A stretch of DNA of 64,000 bases from Struthidea cinerea (GCA_013397865.1 VZTI01000427.1:109278-173277); one strand, 5' to 3'; numbered from the stretch's first letter, positions 10,103 to 22,150 are shown. Made by a program: numbers and translations. Notes: generated by a model from the letters alone, not told the origin.

Positions 10103-12015
10103 ATTTCTCCCCTAACAACCTCGGAGTTCTTATTAAACAGAGGGGGGCCATCACACCCCTTCAGGTGCTCCAGCAACCAGATCCAGCAGCCTGCAGCCCT
10201 TATGGAAGCAGGAATTTCATCCTCCCTGCACGCTGAAACCCTTCCCGGCGTGGTTTCTGCGCTGACATTAAACTCTGCCTCTCGTTGCACATCGAGCCTC
10301 TCGCAGGGGCCGCGTTTCAGGCACTTATTTCTCCTGCTTCAGGGGATGGAAAGGTACTCATGCCCCAGGATCTCGATTGTGTGAGACGCAGAATGTGCTG
10401 GACAGGCTCCAAAGCAGCACGGACGCGAATATACAGATATAAAAACATGTAAAGAGAGCAAGGGAGCAGATTCCAGCAGCTTTATTGGCGTGCTCCCAGC
10501 TCCCTGGAATTCCACACATTCGCTGGGCTGTGGATCAGATCCTAAAAGCAAAATAACCCAGAACTGACTGAATGAGGCCTTTGGTGAGGAATAATTTGTT
10601 CTCTGCAAATCTGCCAGCTCTGACATGAAGGATGAAATCAGACTGAGATGAGACACAGCCAGAGCAGCAGCAGCAATCCCAAAACCAACTGGTTTTCCAT
10701 AGTTATTCCTTCCCACGCTTTTGTTAGGATGAGGTGGGTGCCTATTGGGCCTGGGTGATTTTGGCCAGGAAGAATTTCGTCCTTAATGTTGACTTTTATC
10801 GCTTTGAAACTTTGATCTTTGTGTTCTTGAGAGAGGAGCTGGAAGGCTTATTAAGCATGGATCCTCCGTTGGAATTCCAGTGGGAATTCCAGCGGAACCA
10901 GCTGATTTTAATCGAGTTTTAATAGCACAGACTTGAAGGCAGCTCCAGTCCATTTACTGAGGCCTGGGAGTTTTGAGAAGTTGCTTTTAATTTGGCGCTT
11001 GAATTGTATTTTCCCCTGACTTTCTCTTCAATGTAAAAAAAAGTAACATTTTGTCTTACAGAGTTCTACAACAGAGAACAAGGACAGCTCGCCAGAGTGG
11101 AAAAATATATTCGGAACTAAATATTCCAGAGGAATGAGGGGCTTGGAAATGCCGCTGCCTTAAAAAGACAGGAAAAACAGCCAAAAATGAACCAGCATTT
11201 AAAGGAAGCTGTGTTTAAATCAGTCACACAGAGGTGGGGGCTGGAACCAGGACCAACTGCAGGCACGAGTGCTGGAAAATCCATAAATTGAAATATATAT
11301 AAATTTGCTCCATCACCTAAAGGAAAAGCTCCGTTTGTACGAATCCACCCATAGCTGCCAGCAGCTGAACTGCTTCTTCCTGAGCTCGTTTGCATTCAGC
11401 CAAATATGCAAATCTCATTAAAAATACAAAGGATGTGGACTTGAGGCCACCACGTCACTGCTTTCTGCCAGTGTAGCATCTGATGGTCTAATCTGGGAAT
11501 CAATCAAAAATCCCTCCAAGGTCTTAAATTTCTTACTGTTGCCAGGAGTCTGCGTTTGGATTGACCCCAAACTCTGCCAGGTGTAACCTGAAATCCCAAA
11601 TCCCTACAGAACCTGACCCAAAATAACCCAAGAGGTTGTGCCACAGGAATCCCTCAGTGGCTGGGTGGCACCTGAGACCCCCAAGGCCTTTCCAACCCAA
11701 ACCCTTCTGGGATTCCATGATTTGTACCCAAATATCACGCACTGTCTGATTTGGAAAAACCTCCGTAATCCACACGTCAGCCCTTCCTCGGCTCTCCTCA
11801 AAAGGCTGCATCCTTCTCTATCAATTTCCCAGGAATGCAAATTATCCCAGTGAGCTCTGGGGTGTAATTAAGCCATAACGTTGATTACATACTCAGCCTT
11901 CCAACAGATTGCTTATTCCTCATTATTAGCATACAAATATCCAAGGTGCTCATTCCCTGCCTAGAAACTTGGCCGGGTTGTTCCGAATTCCAGGCAAAAC
12001 ACAGGCACAGCTCAC
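10103..12015. other. Single-copy non-coding DNA
   Basis: About 1.9 kb without a recognised transposon or gene. It includes a small inverted arrangement of two GGAATTCC sites near 10871-10890 and AT-rich stretches near 11280-11310 and 11875-11945. Confidence 0.55.
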
Positions 12016-12338
12016 TGAATCCCAGGAGCCCAGAAAGGTTCAGGTGGGAAGGGACTTTTAACCCATCTTAATCCCCCCCTGCCATGGGCAGGGACACCTT
12101 CCACTATCCCAGGCTGCTCCAAGCCCCAATGTCCAGCCTGGCCTTGGGCACTGCCAGGGATCCAGGGGCAGCCACAGCTGCTTTGGGCACCCTGTGCCAG
12201 GGCCTGCCCACCCTCCCAGGGAACAATTCCTTCCCAATATCCCATCCATCCCTGCCCTCTGGCACTGGGAAGCCATTCCCTGTGTCCTCTCACTCCATCC
12301 CTTGTCCCCAGTCCCTCTCCAGCTCTCCTGGAGCCCCC
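12016..12338 (-). mobile_element. CR1 LINE 3' end, class A
   Basis: The left end has a decayed tail (AATCCCAGGAGCCCAGAAAG). The body is typical class A to 'CTCTCCTGGAGCCCCC', where a plus-strand CR1 tail takes over. Confidence 0.88.
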
Positions 12339-12410
12339 ACAGCAGGGGGTGGACCTGGATGAATGTTAAGGACCTTTCCAACCCAAAGCAGTCTATGATG
12401 ATTCCATGAT
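12339..12410 (+). mobile_element. CR1 LINE tail, class A, abutting a minus-strand CR1
   Basis: Runs GGGTGGACCTGGATGAATG, then ACCTTTCCAACCCAAAGCAG, then TCTATGATGATTCCATGAT, i.e. an intact CR1 3' terminus with its 8-bp tail repeats. With the preceding minus-strand copy it forms the second back-to-back CR1 pair in the window. Confidence 0.8.
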
Positions 12411-12577
12411 GAGTAAATCCCTGGGATAACTTTGGAAAAGGTGGCCATCCCAAGGGTAAAATCCTGTGTTGTTCCAACACTTCTTGATGCTTTCTGAGTC
12501 AGCAGCGGTGGAGGATGCTCAGCCTCAACCCTGATGATCCCAGTCCTTCCCAGATTTACAAGATCTCCTTCTTACCC

Positions 12578-12939
12578 TGTAGATGCTGAAAAGCTTTGGC
12601 AGAGAAATGTTTCAGCTTCCTGCAGCGTTCTGTGAGAGCTCTGTGGCTCTCATGAAAGCCACGATAAACACTGCTACGGGTTGTTGTAAACTGGGTTTTA
12701 TCTGTGCACCTGGGACCTGTTTTTCAGAGCTGTTATGGTGCACAGTGAAATAATATTTTGAAGTAGGTGTTGTGAGCTTTGGCCAATGGGACAGGGGGTG
12801 GCTGGTCCGAGATCCAATGGCCTCCGGTCATCTTTGGGAACCACGTTATATAAACCAAATTATAATTAATTAAATAACCACTTTCTTCCTGAACTTAAAT
12901 TGTGTCGTTTCTCGCTGCTCTCGGTACGTCACAGCGACA
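12578..12939 (+). mobile_element. Solo LTR, 362 bp, ERVL-like family, copy 1
   Basis: It starts TGTAGATGCTGAAAAG and ends CGTCACAGCGACA (TG...CA ends). A TATATAAA box lies at 12847-12854, within the last third as expected for a U3 promoter, followed by an AT-rich AATTAATTAAATAA stretch. A copy at 22834-23195 is also exactly 362 bp and ~93% identical. A diverged relative at 62865-63239 shares the ends and has a 5-bp target duplication, which points to class III (ERVL-like). Here the flanking 5-mers (TACCC and CCATC) do not match, so the target duplication has decayed or the copy arose by recombination between loci. No internal retroviral genes adjoin it. Confidence 0.8.
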
Positions 12940-13529
12940 CCATCCAACACCTTGGCACCGTTTTTCCTGCTGGAAATGCTCCCACAAGCAAAAATAAACC
13001 CAATTCCCAGCTAATACAGAAGGACTTTAATCTATTGCAATGTCAGCGGTTAACACCCTAACTATCATTTGTTGGGCACGTCCAGGGGATGGATTTTGAA
13101 TTCCGTGGGAATTCAGACAGGGGAACCCAAGAGCACACGAGATTTCAGACGGCACAAAAATCGGGTAATAATTTAATGGATTGGAATTAGGGACAACTTG
13201 AATTCAGAAAAAAATCTCTTTCCTTCTGGGTGGAAGGCCCTGTTCTGGTTTTATCTACAGTGGGGGGTTTAATGATGAGATTTCCTGGGCACCAGTTTTC
13301 ATCACCCGACACTTCCAACCCCGCCACAACCTCACCCCCAGCTAAGAAATACTGAGTTCAAGTACCTTTAAATTTGATCTGTGAAGTATTAAAGGTAATT
13401 CATGTCATGTTTGGGATCCATAAACCCAATTCTTTTCCTTCTGAGTGCATTTTTACCCCAGGAGTGAGATCAGGGTAACAACAGAGGCCGTGAGGATGTG
13501 GCACATCTGGGAAAAACAGAACACCAGCA
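12940..13529. other. Single-copy non-coding DNA
   Basis: No recognised repeat or gene. No primer-binding site or retroviral internal sequence follows the LTR. Confidence 0.5.
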
Positions 13530-13617
13530 GGAATTCTCCACCCAGTTCCAATCCCTGCCTGGACAGGGATTCCACCAGAGCAGGCTGCTCAGAGCCCCAT
13601 CCAGGCTGGCTTTGAAG
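13530..13617 (-). mobile_element. Decayed CR1 LINE fragment
   Basis: Weak similarity only: a GGGATTCCACCAGAGCAGGC-type stretch followed by GCCCCATCCAGGCTGGCTTT corresponds to the CR1 segment around 'CCCAGTGTCCAGCCTGGCCT'. It probably comes from an older copy. Confidence 0.4.
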
Positions 13618-15099
13618 CAGAAATTCATATTTTATTTCTATCTCCATCTAGTTACACATTTATGTATGTACATGAAGAAAACATGGATGTATTTCCGTGA
13701 AATCCCGGCATTTTGAGCAGCTCCCCGTGGCAGCTCAGCCCAGGACTCACCTCCTCCTCCAGGAACTGTGCTTTTCCTACTAAGGCAGACCCACCAATTC
13801 CAATAATCACCTTAATTCCGCATTTCCCTGATTTTATTAACTTAAATGGGACCCGTAATCCAATTGCTGCACAGACTCCTTTAAATCAGAGCAAGGGCCC
13901 TGCCTCTGTCCTGAAGTATCCATGACAAATCCGGGCTGGATCCCTCAGGCAGCCCTCCCACGCCTCAGGGCTGAAGGCTCAAACCTCAGCCCAGCCCATC
14001 AACAGATACCCTTGATTATAAAATAACAACAACAAAAAAATTTAAAACCAACTCTACGGGACTCCTCATTTTAAAGGTGAAATTTGTGCTCAACAGCCAA
14101 TTAAATCAGGAAATGGAAAGCAATTAATCGTTTATGCTTTTCACCCTGTTCCGCAGGTGAAGGTGTGACCAAAATGATGAATTTTTACACCTTGTTAAAT
14201 ATATTCTGTTTTTTCAGTCAGCCTCACCCTTTCCTCTGCTCCCATGTCTGTATTTCAGTTCTGTTTAAGAGGTTTTCAGTGGATGTCTACAGATGATGCC
14301 AAAATCTTTCCCTCACTCTTTCCTGATGATCTGATTTTAATGCCAAGCCTCTCACTGGTCCCAGCTTCCAAGAAGAGGTCACGCTGGGCTGTAAATCCGG
14401 TCAGAGTGACTCCAGAATTCCCTCGCGCAAAATCCTCAGGACTCACGTTCTCCTGCCTCCCACCAGCCAAAGGTTTTGTCCGTGCCTGTCCCTTTCCTGT
14501 ACAAGTCCAGATCATAAAGAGATTTTTGAGCACCTTCCGGGTATCAATTCCCAGCCTTCTCTAATCACAAAAATAGGTTTTCTCCCCACACCTCATCCAA
14601 GGAATGCCCATCCCGGATCTCCTGATTTTCCTTCCTTTCCGCGTCAAAAGAGCCCAAACTGATCCGGCCTCACCCTGTTTGTGCTGCCATCCAGCAGCTC
14701 CATTTTCCTCTCCCTTTGCCTTTAGGACACCCCACCAAGCTGCCATTTCCTAATCCGAGCCTGTTTTCCAGGCCAGCAGTTCCATCTCCCCAGGCTCTGC
14801 CGGAGTTATCCCAGATTAGTGCCTCGCCCACGGACTGTTCTCCCTGTGTCTCTGGAGCCCACAGCTCCCAAAGTGTTTCGAAAACCAAACCCCTGTGCAA
14901 AGGGTGGGCGCTGAGCCACTCTGAGGCTCTCCAACACATCAAATCCATGAAGGATGGAAGGGAATCCCACCTGACAGCAAAAAATGCGGGATATTTAGGG
15001 CACAGAAGTGGTCGGAGCAGCGTTTTCCCACCCTGAGGCAAACCCAAGGGCTTGGTATCAGTCACAGCTCAGTTCCGCCACTCGTTTAACTCCGTGCCT
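13618..15099. other. Single-copy non-coding DNA
   Basis: About 1.5 kb with nothing recognised. There is a short AACAACAAAAAAATTTAAAA stretch near 14024-14046. Confidence 0.5.
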
Positions 15100-15215
15100 G
15101 TATTCCCAAACCTCGGCAGGGCTTGGAGCCCCCTGGGATAGGGAAAGGTGTCCCTGCCCATGGAATGGGAGGGGCTTTAAGGTCCCTCCAACCCCAACCA
15201 CTCTGGGATTTTATG
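15100..15215 (+). mobile_element. CR1 LINE 3' end, class A, short
   Basis: Runs GGCAGGGCTTGGAGCCCCCT through AAGGTGTCCCTGCCCATGGA to CCAACCCCAACCACTCTGGG. Only ~115 bases are kept. Confidence 0.85.
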
Positions 15216-15750
15216 GCTCTAAACCTATCCTGACTTAGGAAAACCCTGCACTGAAAATAACACATTTCCGAAGGTTCAGGATTAGCTGGAATCTTTCTTG
15301 CAAAACCTCCCAAGATCCATTAAAGTGCGGGAAAGATTAAAGGTAAATACGATCAGCACGGATTGCAAGCAGCTGGTTTGTTGTCCTAGTTCTTTGTTTC
15401 CAGTCTGCAGTCAATGAAGCACCTCCCTGCCCAAACACAGCTGAATTTCCATGGAATTTCCAGCCCGTGTTACTCCCGGTTGCTCCCCTCTCGCCGACAC
15501 TGGGATTTACACTCACTGCAAGCAGTCTTTTTTTTTTTTCAGCTGGATGGTCTAAAGGCAAGGGTTTCACGTCAGAAATCCTAAATAATTCAACTTCTGC
15601 TGGAGATAAAAGGAACTACAGAATGATGCACATTCCTACACCGCTCCTCTGCATCCTGAACCCATCGAAACACCGGGATATAAAACGCCAGGATCACACC
15701 TGATGCTCGAGCTCTCAGGGCATCTTTACCTTGGAAAACACTGGATTTTG
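15216..15750. other. Single-copy non-coding DNA
   Basis: Nothing recognised except a T-run at about 15529-15539. Confidence 0.5.
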
Positions 15751-15946
15751 CCTGGGATTTGGGGATGGAAAGGACCTCAAAGCTCATCCCATTCCACCCC
15801 CTGCCATGGGCAGGGACATTTCCGTTATCCCAGGCTGCTCCCAGACCCGTCCAGCCTGGCCTTGGACACTTCCAGGGATCCAGGGGCAGGCACAGCTTCT
15901 CTGGGAAATCCACCCTGGGACCTCGCCATTCCCACAGGGAAGAACA
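15751..15946 (-). mobile_element. CR1 LINE 3' end, class A, diverged
   Basis: It has lost the ATTCTATG tail but keeps GGGATGGAAAGGACCTCAAA, then CTGCCATGGGCAGGGACATT, through to ATTCCCACAGGGAAGAAC. It differs from the main class A copies (for example CCCAGACCCGTCCAGCCTGG), so it is probably an older or related subfamily. Confidence 0.8.
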
Positions 15947-17101
15947 GCAGAGGGCATTCAGGTCCTCTCTGGGTCATTAATTTCCACCCAATTAAGCAGT
16001 ATTTGAGGTTCTGGCTCAAATCAACTGAAAATAAAACGTTCCACTACTGAATTCCAGACAGTGAGAGAAAGGGAAGGGAAGAAAGTCAGGCAGGAGAATG
16101 TAGGAATTATTTTCCATCCATACAATCCAGGATTTGGTATATTTTTGTACATTTTTGGTACATTTTGAGAGGGCTCAGTAAAATTTATTTCGTGTCGTGA
16201 AAGGAAAAAAAAAAGAAAAAAAAAGTTTAACTTTGAAATTTGCCCTGAAAATGTTCTGTCACAATCACAAACTCTACAAATCCGCCTGGATTTTCACCTT
16301 GCCTTAGTTCTGTTTCAGAACTCCAGTTCCACGCAGAACCAGACTTCCACATAAAATATCCGCTGTGAAAAGCAGAACAACTTGAGGCCAAATGGAACAA
16401 TCGGACCCTTTCCGAGTGATTTACGGCTTTTTTGTAATCAATGCTAAATGCAATTAAAATCAACATGTTCCTGTATAGATCTCTTGGCATGACAGAGAAT
16501 TAAACAACCCCAAGCACCTTCTAACGTGCATTAAATGTCACTCCAAGAGTTGCTAGAGAAGCACCAAAGTAGATGCTATTCAATTATTAAATATAATTTG
16601 GGTTATTTTTCAAGAGCGATGACTCCAGAGTCACCAGGGAGCTGCAAGGAACTCTAACTGGAGTTTTGACATCTGAAATGGTTTTTAAATAATTCATGGG
16701 ACCTAGCGAGGCTTTACTTGGGAGTTTTTTTATATTGTTTAGATGAAAATGAATCATTGTGGGGGGGGAAAAACGAACATCTGCTGACAAGCTGCCAGCA
16801 GAGAGGGGGGATGTTGACAAGCATCTGTTCCCAGCAGCCTGGGAGAAATTCCCTGCAAAAAATAATCCACAATTCCCAGATGGGGCAGGGTTGTGTCCCT
16901 CCTGCAGTGGTGGGATGGGGGATGCTCCACGAGGGAGCTGCCCTGCTCCTCACCTGTGTTTAACCCGGGATAGTTCCACTAAAATGTCTCTACAGCTTTG
17001 CTCTCCTTTGATCTCAGATCATTACACCCTTTTTTGGGGGAAAAAAACCTTCTTAATTCAAGATCCTGTGTCTCCTTTGATTACACGGTGCAATGTTTTT
17101 C
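15947..17101. other. Single-copy non-coding DNA with an A-rich run
   Basis: An A-rich stretch interrupted by single G lies at ~16204-16225. No gene or transposon recognised. Confidence 0.5.
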
Positions 17102-17460
17102 CTTGGAAGATCTTGAGGACCATCAAGTCCAACACTTCCCCCAGCACTGCCAAGCCCAGCCCTAATCCCTGTCTCCAAGTGCCACAAGGCATGGGGACTC
17201 CAAACCTCCGTGGGCAGCCCCTGCCAAGGCCTGAGCAGCCTTTCCATGGAGAAATTCCTGCTGCTGTCCAACCTGAGCCTCCCCTGGCCCAGCCTGAGGC
17301 CGTTTCCCCTTGTCCTGTCCCTGTTCCCTGGGAGCAGAGCCCGACCCCCCCCGGCTGCCCCCTCCTGTCAGGGAGTTGTGCAGAGCCACAAGGTCCCCCC
17401 TGAGCCTCCTTTGCTCCAGGCTGAGCCCCTTTCCCAGCTCCCTCAGCCGCTCCTCACTCT
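17102..17460 (-). mobile_element. CR1 LINE 3' end, class B
   Basis: The left end is a reversed class B tail (GGAAGATCTTGAGGACCATC). The body keeps TTTCCATGGAGAAATTCCTG and CCTTTGCTCCAGGCTGAGCC and stops at 'CTCAGCCGCTCCT', its 5' truncation point. Confidence 0.88.
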
Positions 17461-19585
17461 CAGCACCTCGATGCCTTGGCGAATTGGTGTGGGATTTCTT
17501 CACACTGCCAAGAAAATGGACCATTTCCCACTTCCAGAAGGAAGAATTCAGCGGAACGCCCTGAGGTGGAGAAGGGATTTCGCTCACAGTGGCCTCTTCA
17601 GGAAGCCACAAGTTCCCTGCACCAAACGCCAGCTGCAGGAGAAGGGGTTTGTCCCCAACACCAGACCTCTGCGGGTTTTGGCACAGATCTCCAGCAGCCA
17701 AAGGTTATCATGGAAAACCATTCCTTATGGGAATGACCTTTGCATGGAACGCAGAACTTATCAAACCCATCTCAGCCACAGAGGGAACAAGCTGCACCTC
17801 TGGGCAGAACTCCTCCTACCCAGGATACATCCCGCCCTCCCTCACTTCGTCCCTGTTCTCCTGCTCCTCCAGGAACACCAAAGTGCTGACACACAGGAAG
17901 TTCCCAGCTGGAATTTATCAGGGCTGAAGTGCAGCCAGCTGATCACAAAAGCCGAGGGAGCTTGGTCAGCGATTCCCAGGGGGCTTTTGAGGCTGCTGCA
18001 GGTCATTCCCTAAATCCCACTGTCTGTCCCAAAACGCCCCTGGCTCCATCAGCAACCCACAATGGATGCAACAGCAATTCAGGATCACCAGGAAGGGACG
18101 AGAAAATGAGGATTATCACTTATGGAATGCCTCGTTAACACCTCAGTTAAGGCCTGATTAATGCAAACACAGAGCAGGGACAGTGAGCTCGCTGGTTGGG
18201 AGTTGGGTGAAAAGAAAAATTCCTAAACTCCCCCATTTAAACAAACTACAGGAAAAAAAAAAAAAGTCACAAATGAACTTTTCCTCCCCTGGAAATTTTC
18301 TTGGAACAACCTATGAAGCAGCCAGGCTGAATCCAACACAATCTACATATGGAGGTAAAATATTTCACTACCAGAACTTACACGGGGAAAAGCGTTTGCT
18401 TGCAAACAGGCTGGAGAGGAAATACTGAAAAAAGCAATGCCTAAAATAATTTCTACTATGCAAAACAGACCCTGCAACCCAGCTGAACATGACTTTACGG
18501 AGGCAGAAGAATTAAAAATCTCAAGCCCAGCTGCAAATAGAGAGAGTTCTGCTATTCTGGGGTGTAACTTAGGGCAGAAAATGCTGTCAAAAACCCACAC
18601 CTGAGTGGGGGATGAGATGGATGCAGGCACTGGACACTCTGCTCCTGGCTCCACAGTGTCACGTTTTGGTAAGGCTGGGGCTGGGACTTTGGCAATTGAA
18701 TTTCAGGAGGAATTCCGGTTTGGTTTTGGGCAACTCAGATGTGCTCGTCCTCTCCCACCTCTCTGTTCTCCTCAGTGCTTTGATAAAACAAAGCAATATC
18801 CTAAATTACCAGGAAATCAGGTGGAAAAAAGGAAGAAGAGGGAGAAGTTGAGGGAATTAAGTGTGGGCAACAAGCACTAATCATAGACACTGAGCTAATG
18901 AGCAGAGCCTTCTCAAACTGCCGGATGCAATTAAACAGATTCATTTCCAAACCGGCTCCGTTTCCCAGATTCCGTCACCCTGTGCTGAAGGAGAGGCTGG
19001 GAAGGGGGGCTGGAGAGCTGCTCCCGGGGCCTCTCCTCCCTGAGCGCATCCCAGATCATCGCACGTGGAGCAGGAGATAGGGATGGATGTTCCCCAGGCT
19101 CCGGAGCTCCGTGATGTTCCTACACTGCTGGAATCGCTCAGGAACAACTCCGAGCCCGTTACCTGCGCCCTGCAGGATCTCCCCCCAGAGCCGACATGGA
19201 ATAATGGTGCTGCTGCTTGTCTTCCTTGGGATCTCTCCCCAGAGTGCTCCCCACTGGCTCAAAGCAGGCCAGGACTCGGTGACCCCGACCGTGGCCTTGC
19301 TGCAGAAAGCTCCTTTCATCCTTCCCTCATCCGCACAGCCCAAAAAATCCCTCCCGTGGCTCCTGGGCTGTGCCATCGGAGGTTTGCTTTGGCAAAATCC
19401 TGCTGCTCCTGGCAGGGGGAGCAGGGATGGGGCTCTCCAAAACTTGGGACAAATCAGGAACAGCAGCAAGGACAGTTCAGGGCTGAGATTTTTAAATGCA
19501 GACCGCTTTGCTCACTGGAGAAGGCAAAGGGCGAGTCCTGCTATTTTCACCTCTTTCCATTAATTCCTTCCCTTTATTCCAACAG
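17461..19585. other. Single-copy non-coding DNA
   Basis: About 2.1 kb without a recognised transposon. The 267-codon plus frame at 17210-18013 starts inside the class B CR1 and has no recognisable domain. A short A-run is at ~18251-18264. Confidence 0.5.
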
Positions 19586-19780
19586 CTCAGCCTGGCCTTG
19601 GACATTTCCAGGGATCCAGGGGCAGCCACAGCTGCTCTGGGCACCCTGTGCCAGGGCCTGCCCACCCTCCCAGGGAACAATTCCTTCCCAATATCCCATC
19701 CATCCCTGCCCTCTGGCAGTGGGAAGCCATTCCCTGAGTCCTGGCACTCCAGGCCTTTATCCAAAGCTTCTCTCCATTTA
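19586..19780 (-). mobile_element. CR1 LINE fragment lacking its 3' tail, class A
   Basis: The copy begins mid-element at CTCAGCCTGGCCTTGGACAT and runs to CCAAAGCTTCTCTCCATTTA. The last ~120 bases of the CR1 (tail side) are missing, which normal target-primed insertion does not explain. A later deletion probably removed them. Confidence 0.85.
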
Positions 19781-20389
19781 TATGTGTTTCAATTTCTGCA
19801 TTACTATAACATTACAATATTGTATCTACGCATCTCCCTTTTTACTTTAGGCACACAGAAGTTGACATTCATTTCTTTATGCCGTTTTTGGGATCAATCT
19901 CCCTCACTCAGTAACTCCTTTCTAATTCCAGCTGCTTTCCCCTCGCCATGAGAAGGCTGAAATTCCAGGCCAAGCAAGCCCTCCCTGGGAACACCCCCCA
20001 GCCCCAGGGCTCATCCCAAACCTTCCCCGTGTCTCCCAGCTAACAGTGATGAGGGGTGACAGCCCATTAAGGGACAAGCCAGAGCATCCTTCCCTGGGTG
20101 CCACAGCAATCCCAGAGCCCGGCGTGATCCGGTGCCTGGAAAACGAGACCTGGCAGAGAGAGGGGATGGAGGAAAATGTGATGGGAAAATCCAGCCAGGC
20201 CCAGGATACAGCAGCAGCTCCGGGTGGGGATTAAACAAAAGCAATTGGAAAAGATGATTTGCTTAGCCTTACTGATTTATTTGCCGCAGGTTTCTTGGGA
20301 TTGGCTGGGGAAGGCTGGCACAAACATTCCTGCAGCACTGAGCATGTTCCCAGGATCTGCTTTTCCCCTTTTCTCACTCCAAACTAAAC
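19781..20389. other. Single-copy non-coding DNA
   Basis: Nothing recognised. Confidence 0.5.
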
Positions 20390-20577
20390 ATCCCACCCCT
20401 GCCCAGGGGCAGGGACACCTTCCACTGTCCCAGGCTGCTCCAAGCCCCAATGTCCAGCCTGGCCTTGGACACTGCCAGGGATCCAGGGGCAGCCCCAGCT
20501 GCTCTGGGCACCCTGTGCCAGGGCCTGCCCACCCTCCCAGGGAACAATTCCTGCCCAATATCCCATCTACCCCTGGC
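20390..20577 (-). mobile_element. CR1 LINE fragment, class A, tail missing
   Basis: Starts at CCCACCCCTGCCCAGGGGCA, without the tail and the GGTTTGGGTTGGAAGGGACC block, and ends at ATATCCCATCTACCCCTGGC. Like the copy at 19586 it has lost its 3' terminus. Confidence 0.87.
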
Positions 20578-20835
20578 ATTTTAAAGAATATCTCTAGGGA
20601 TCAAAGCCTGTCTCCTCCAAGACTCCCAGGAGTTTCCCTGTTCCCAGCAGTTGTTAAAAGCCAGATTTAAAATCCAAGGGAAGGCACAGGAACCATCCCT
20701 ATGTACTCCACTTCCTGGTTCCCGCTTGTGTCTGTTAAATATTTCCCGCTCCAAAAACCCAACCCAGGCTGCTGCTCCAAAACCAGGGGGGAAAAAAGCA
20801 AAAGTCTCAGTCCCTGAAAATAAAAACTGCATTCT

Positions 20836-20849
20836 GTCGTCGTGGCAAC
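20836..20849 (+). promoter_or_regulatory. RFX X-box-like motif, 13 of 14 positions
   Basis: GTCGTCGTGGCAAC fits the RFX consensus GTHNYYATRRNAAC except for G in place of the central A. It lies 66 bp start-to-start before a perfect match on the same strand. Whether it is bound is unknown. Confidence 0.3.
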
Positions 20850-20901
20850 GAAACTTTTTAACAACATTAAGGATCTGATGGCTCCTCAGGAGCTGCCTCT
20901 C

Positions 20902-20915
20902 GTCGTTATAGCAAC
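20902..20915 (+). promoter_or_regulatory. RFX X-box-like motif, perfect consensus match
   Basis: GTCGTTATAGCAAC satisfies every position of GTHNYYATRRNAAC, the motif bound by RFX factors, often near promoters of ciliary genes. No promoter or exon is visible here. By my rough estimate a single match is expected about 0.4 times in 64 kb by chance; the nearby second motif makes the pair more unusual. Confidence 0.35.
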
Positions 20916-22150
20916 AAAAACGTTCTCAATAATTGCTTTTAAAGCCTTCTCTGCCTCCTTTGCATTTTTACAAACACCCCAAAATAATAATGAGCTCTTA
21001 TTAAAAGGAAGGAGTATTTTGGCAAAACAAGCACCGCTGGCAGTGACCTAACGAAGCAATTACTGTGGCACTCCTCTGTGGGCCGAGTGTGGATCCCAGG
21101 GAAAGGGGGTGCCCGTGCCACCCACTCCGAAGCGCTGCTGGAGACCTCCGAAGTCATCCCGGCGTCGGGAAAATTTGCAGCCAGAGCCACGTTCTGGGTG
21201 GAGAACGGTCAGTTATCATCAGGATTCTACTGGAACGCTGCATCCTAAAGATCACAGCAGTGCCCCAAAGTCCTGCATATCCTGGTTTTGAAAGGGCTGG
21301 GAATTACCTTCCCTCCCCTGGCAGCATCTTCTTGTCAAATGCCAATCACTCTCCAATGCAGGATGATGGGATAATCAGGAGCACAAGCTGTGATGCTGAG
21401 GGGTGAGGCAATGCAGTGGCAGGGGTTTATGGCTGCTGGTGACTTGGTAACACTTCCAGGCTATTTGCAACTTCACATTTCCCTTCCCAAAAGCTCCCCT
21501 GAATCTGTATTGAAATTTCAGTCTCAATTCAGGAGCGTCCCAGGTGTGTGATGCAGGGAGTTCATTTGGGGATGGCTCTGGAATAAGGAAGGTTTTACAC
21601 AGTGGTTCTTTAATTTTCCTCCACCAATTCCAATCATTTTCCCATCTTTCCATCAGCAGATTCCCCAAAACTGCCACAGTGCCTGTCTGTACGCGAGGAC
21701 CGAAAAAAAGCCATTTAACTCCATGAACTGATGGATATTTAAAAATGTTTAAAATTAGCACAACTGCCTGGAGCTGTTTGAAATGCAAATTCTATTTCTG
21801 GTCCCTTTTCCCAAGGAATCACAGCCAAGCAGGCTCAGGGCCTGCCTGCATCCCTCCCAAATAGCCAGGGATCCCAAAGAGCCCATTTTGTTGGGAATAA
21901 TGGGGGTATAGTTAAACAATGCTCAAAAGCCATGAATCAGCTCAGCCTTCTGCCAACAGGTGAAGAGGAGATCATGGGATTTTGGAGAGCCAGAAAACAG
22001 CAGAAATATTGGTAGGGTCTGTGGAAATCCCAAAAAGGAGAGAGGCTTCAGTCTGGAAACACGGGTTCCTAGAAATACATTTGCCAAGTATGGAAAATCA
22101 GGGGAAACGGAGGCAGTGCAGCTTCAGGCTTTCAAAAGTATGGTAATTGT

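Larger units (their letters stand above)
20578..22150. other. Single-copy non-coding DNA holding two X-box-like motifs
   Basis: No transposon or gene recognised in ~1.6 kb. The point of note is a pair of RFX-type X-box matches at 20836 and 20902, listed separately. Confidence 0.5.
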
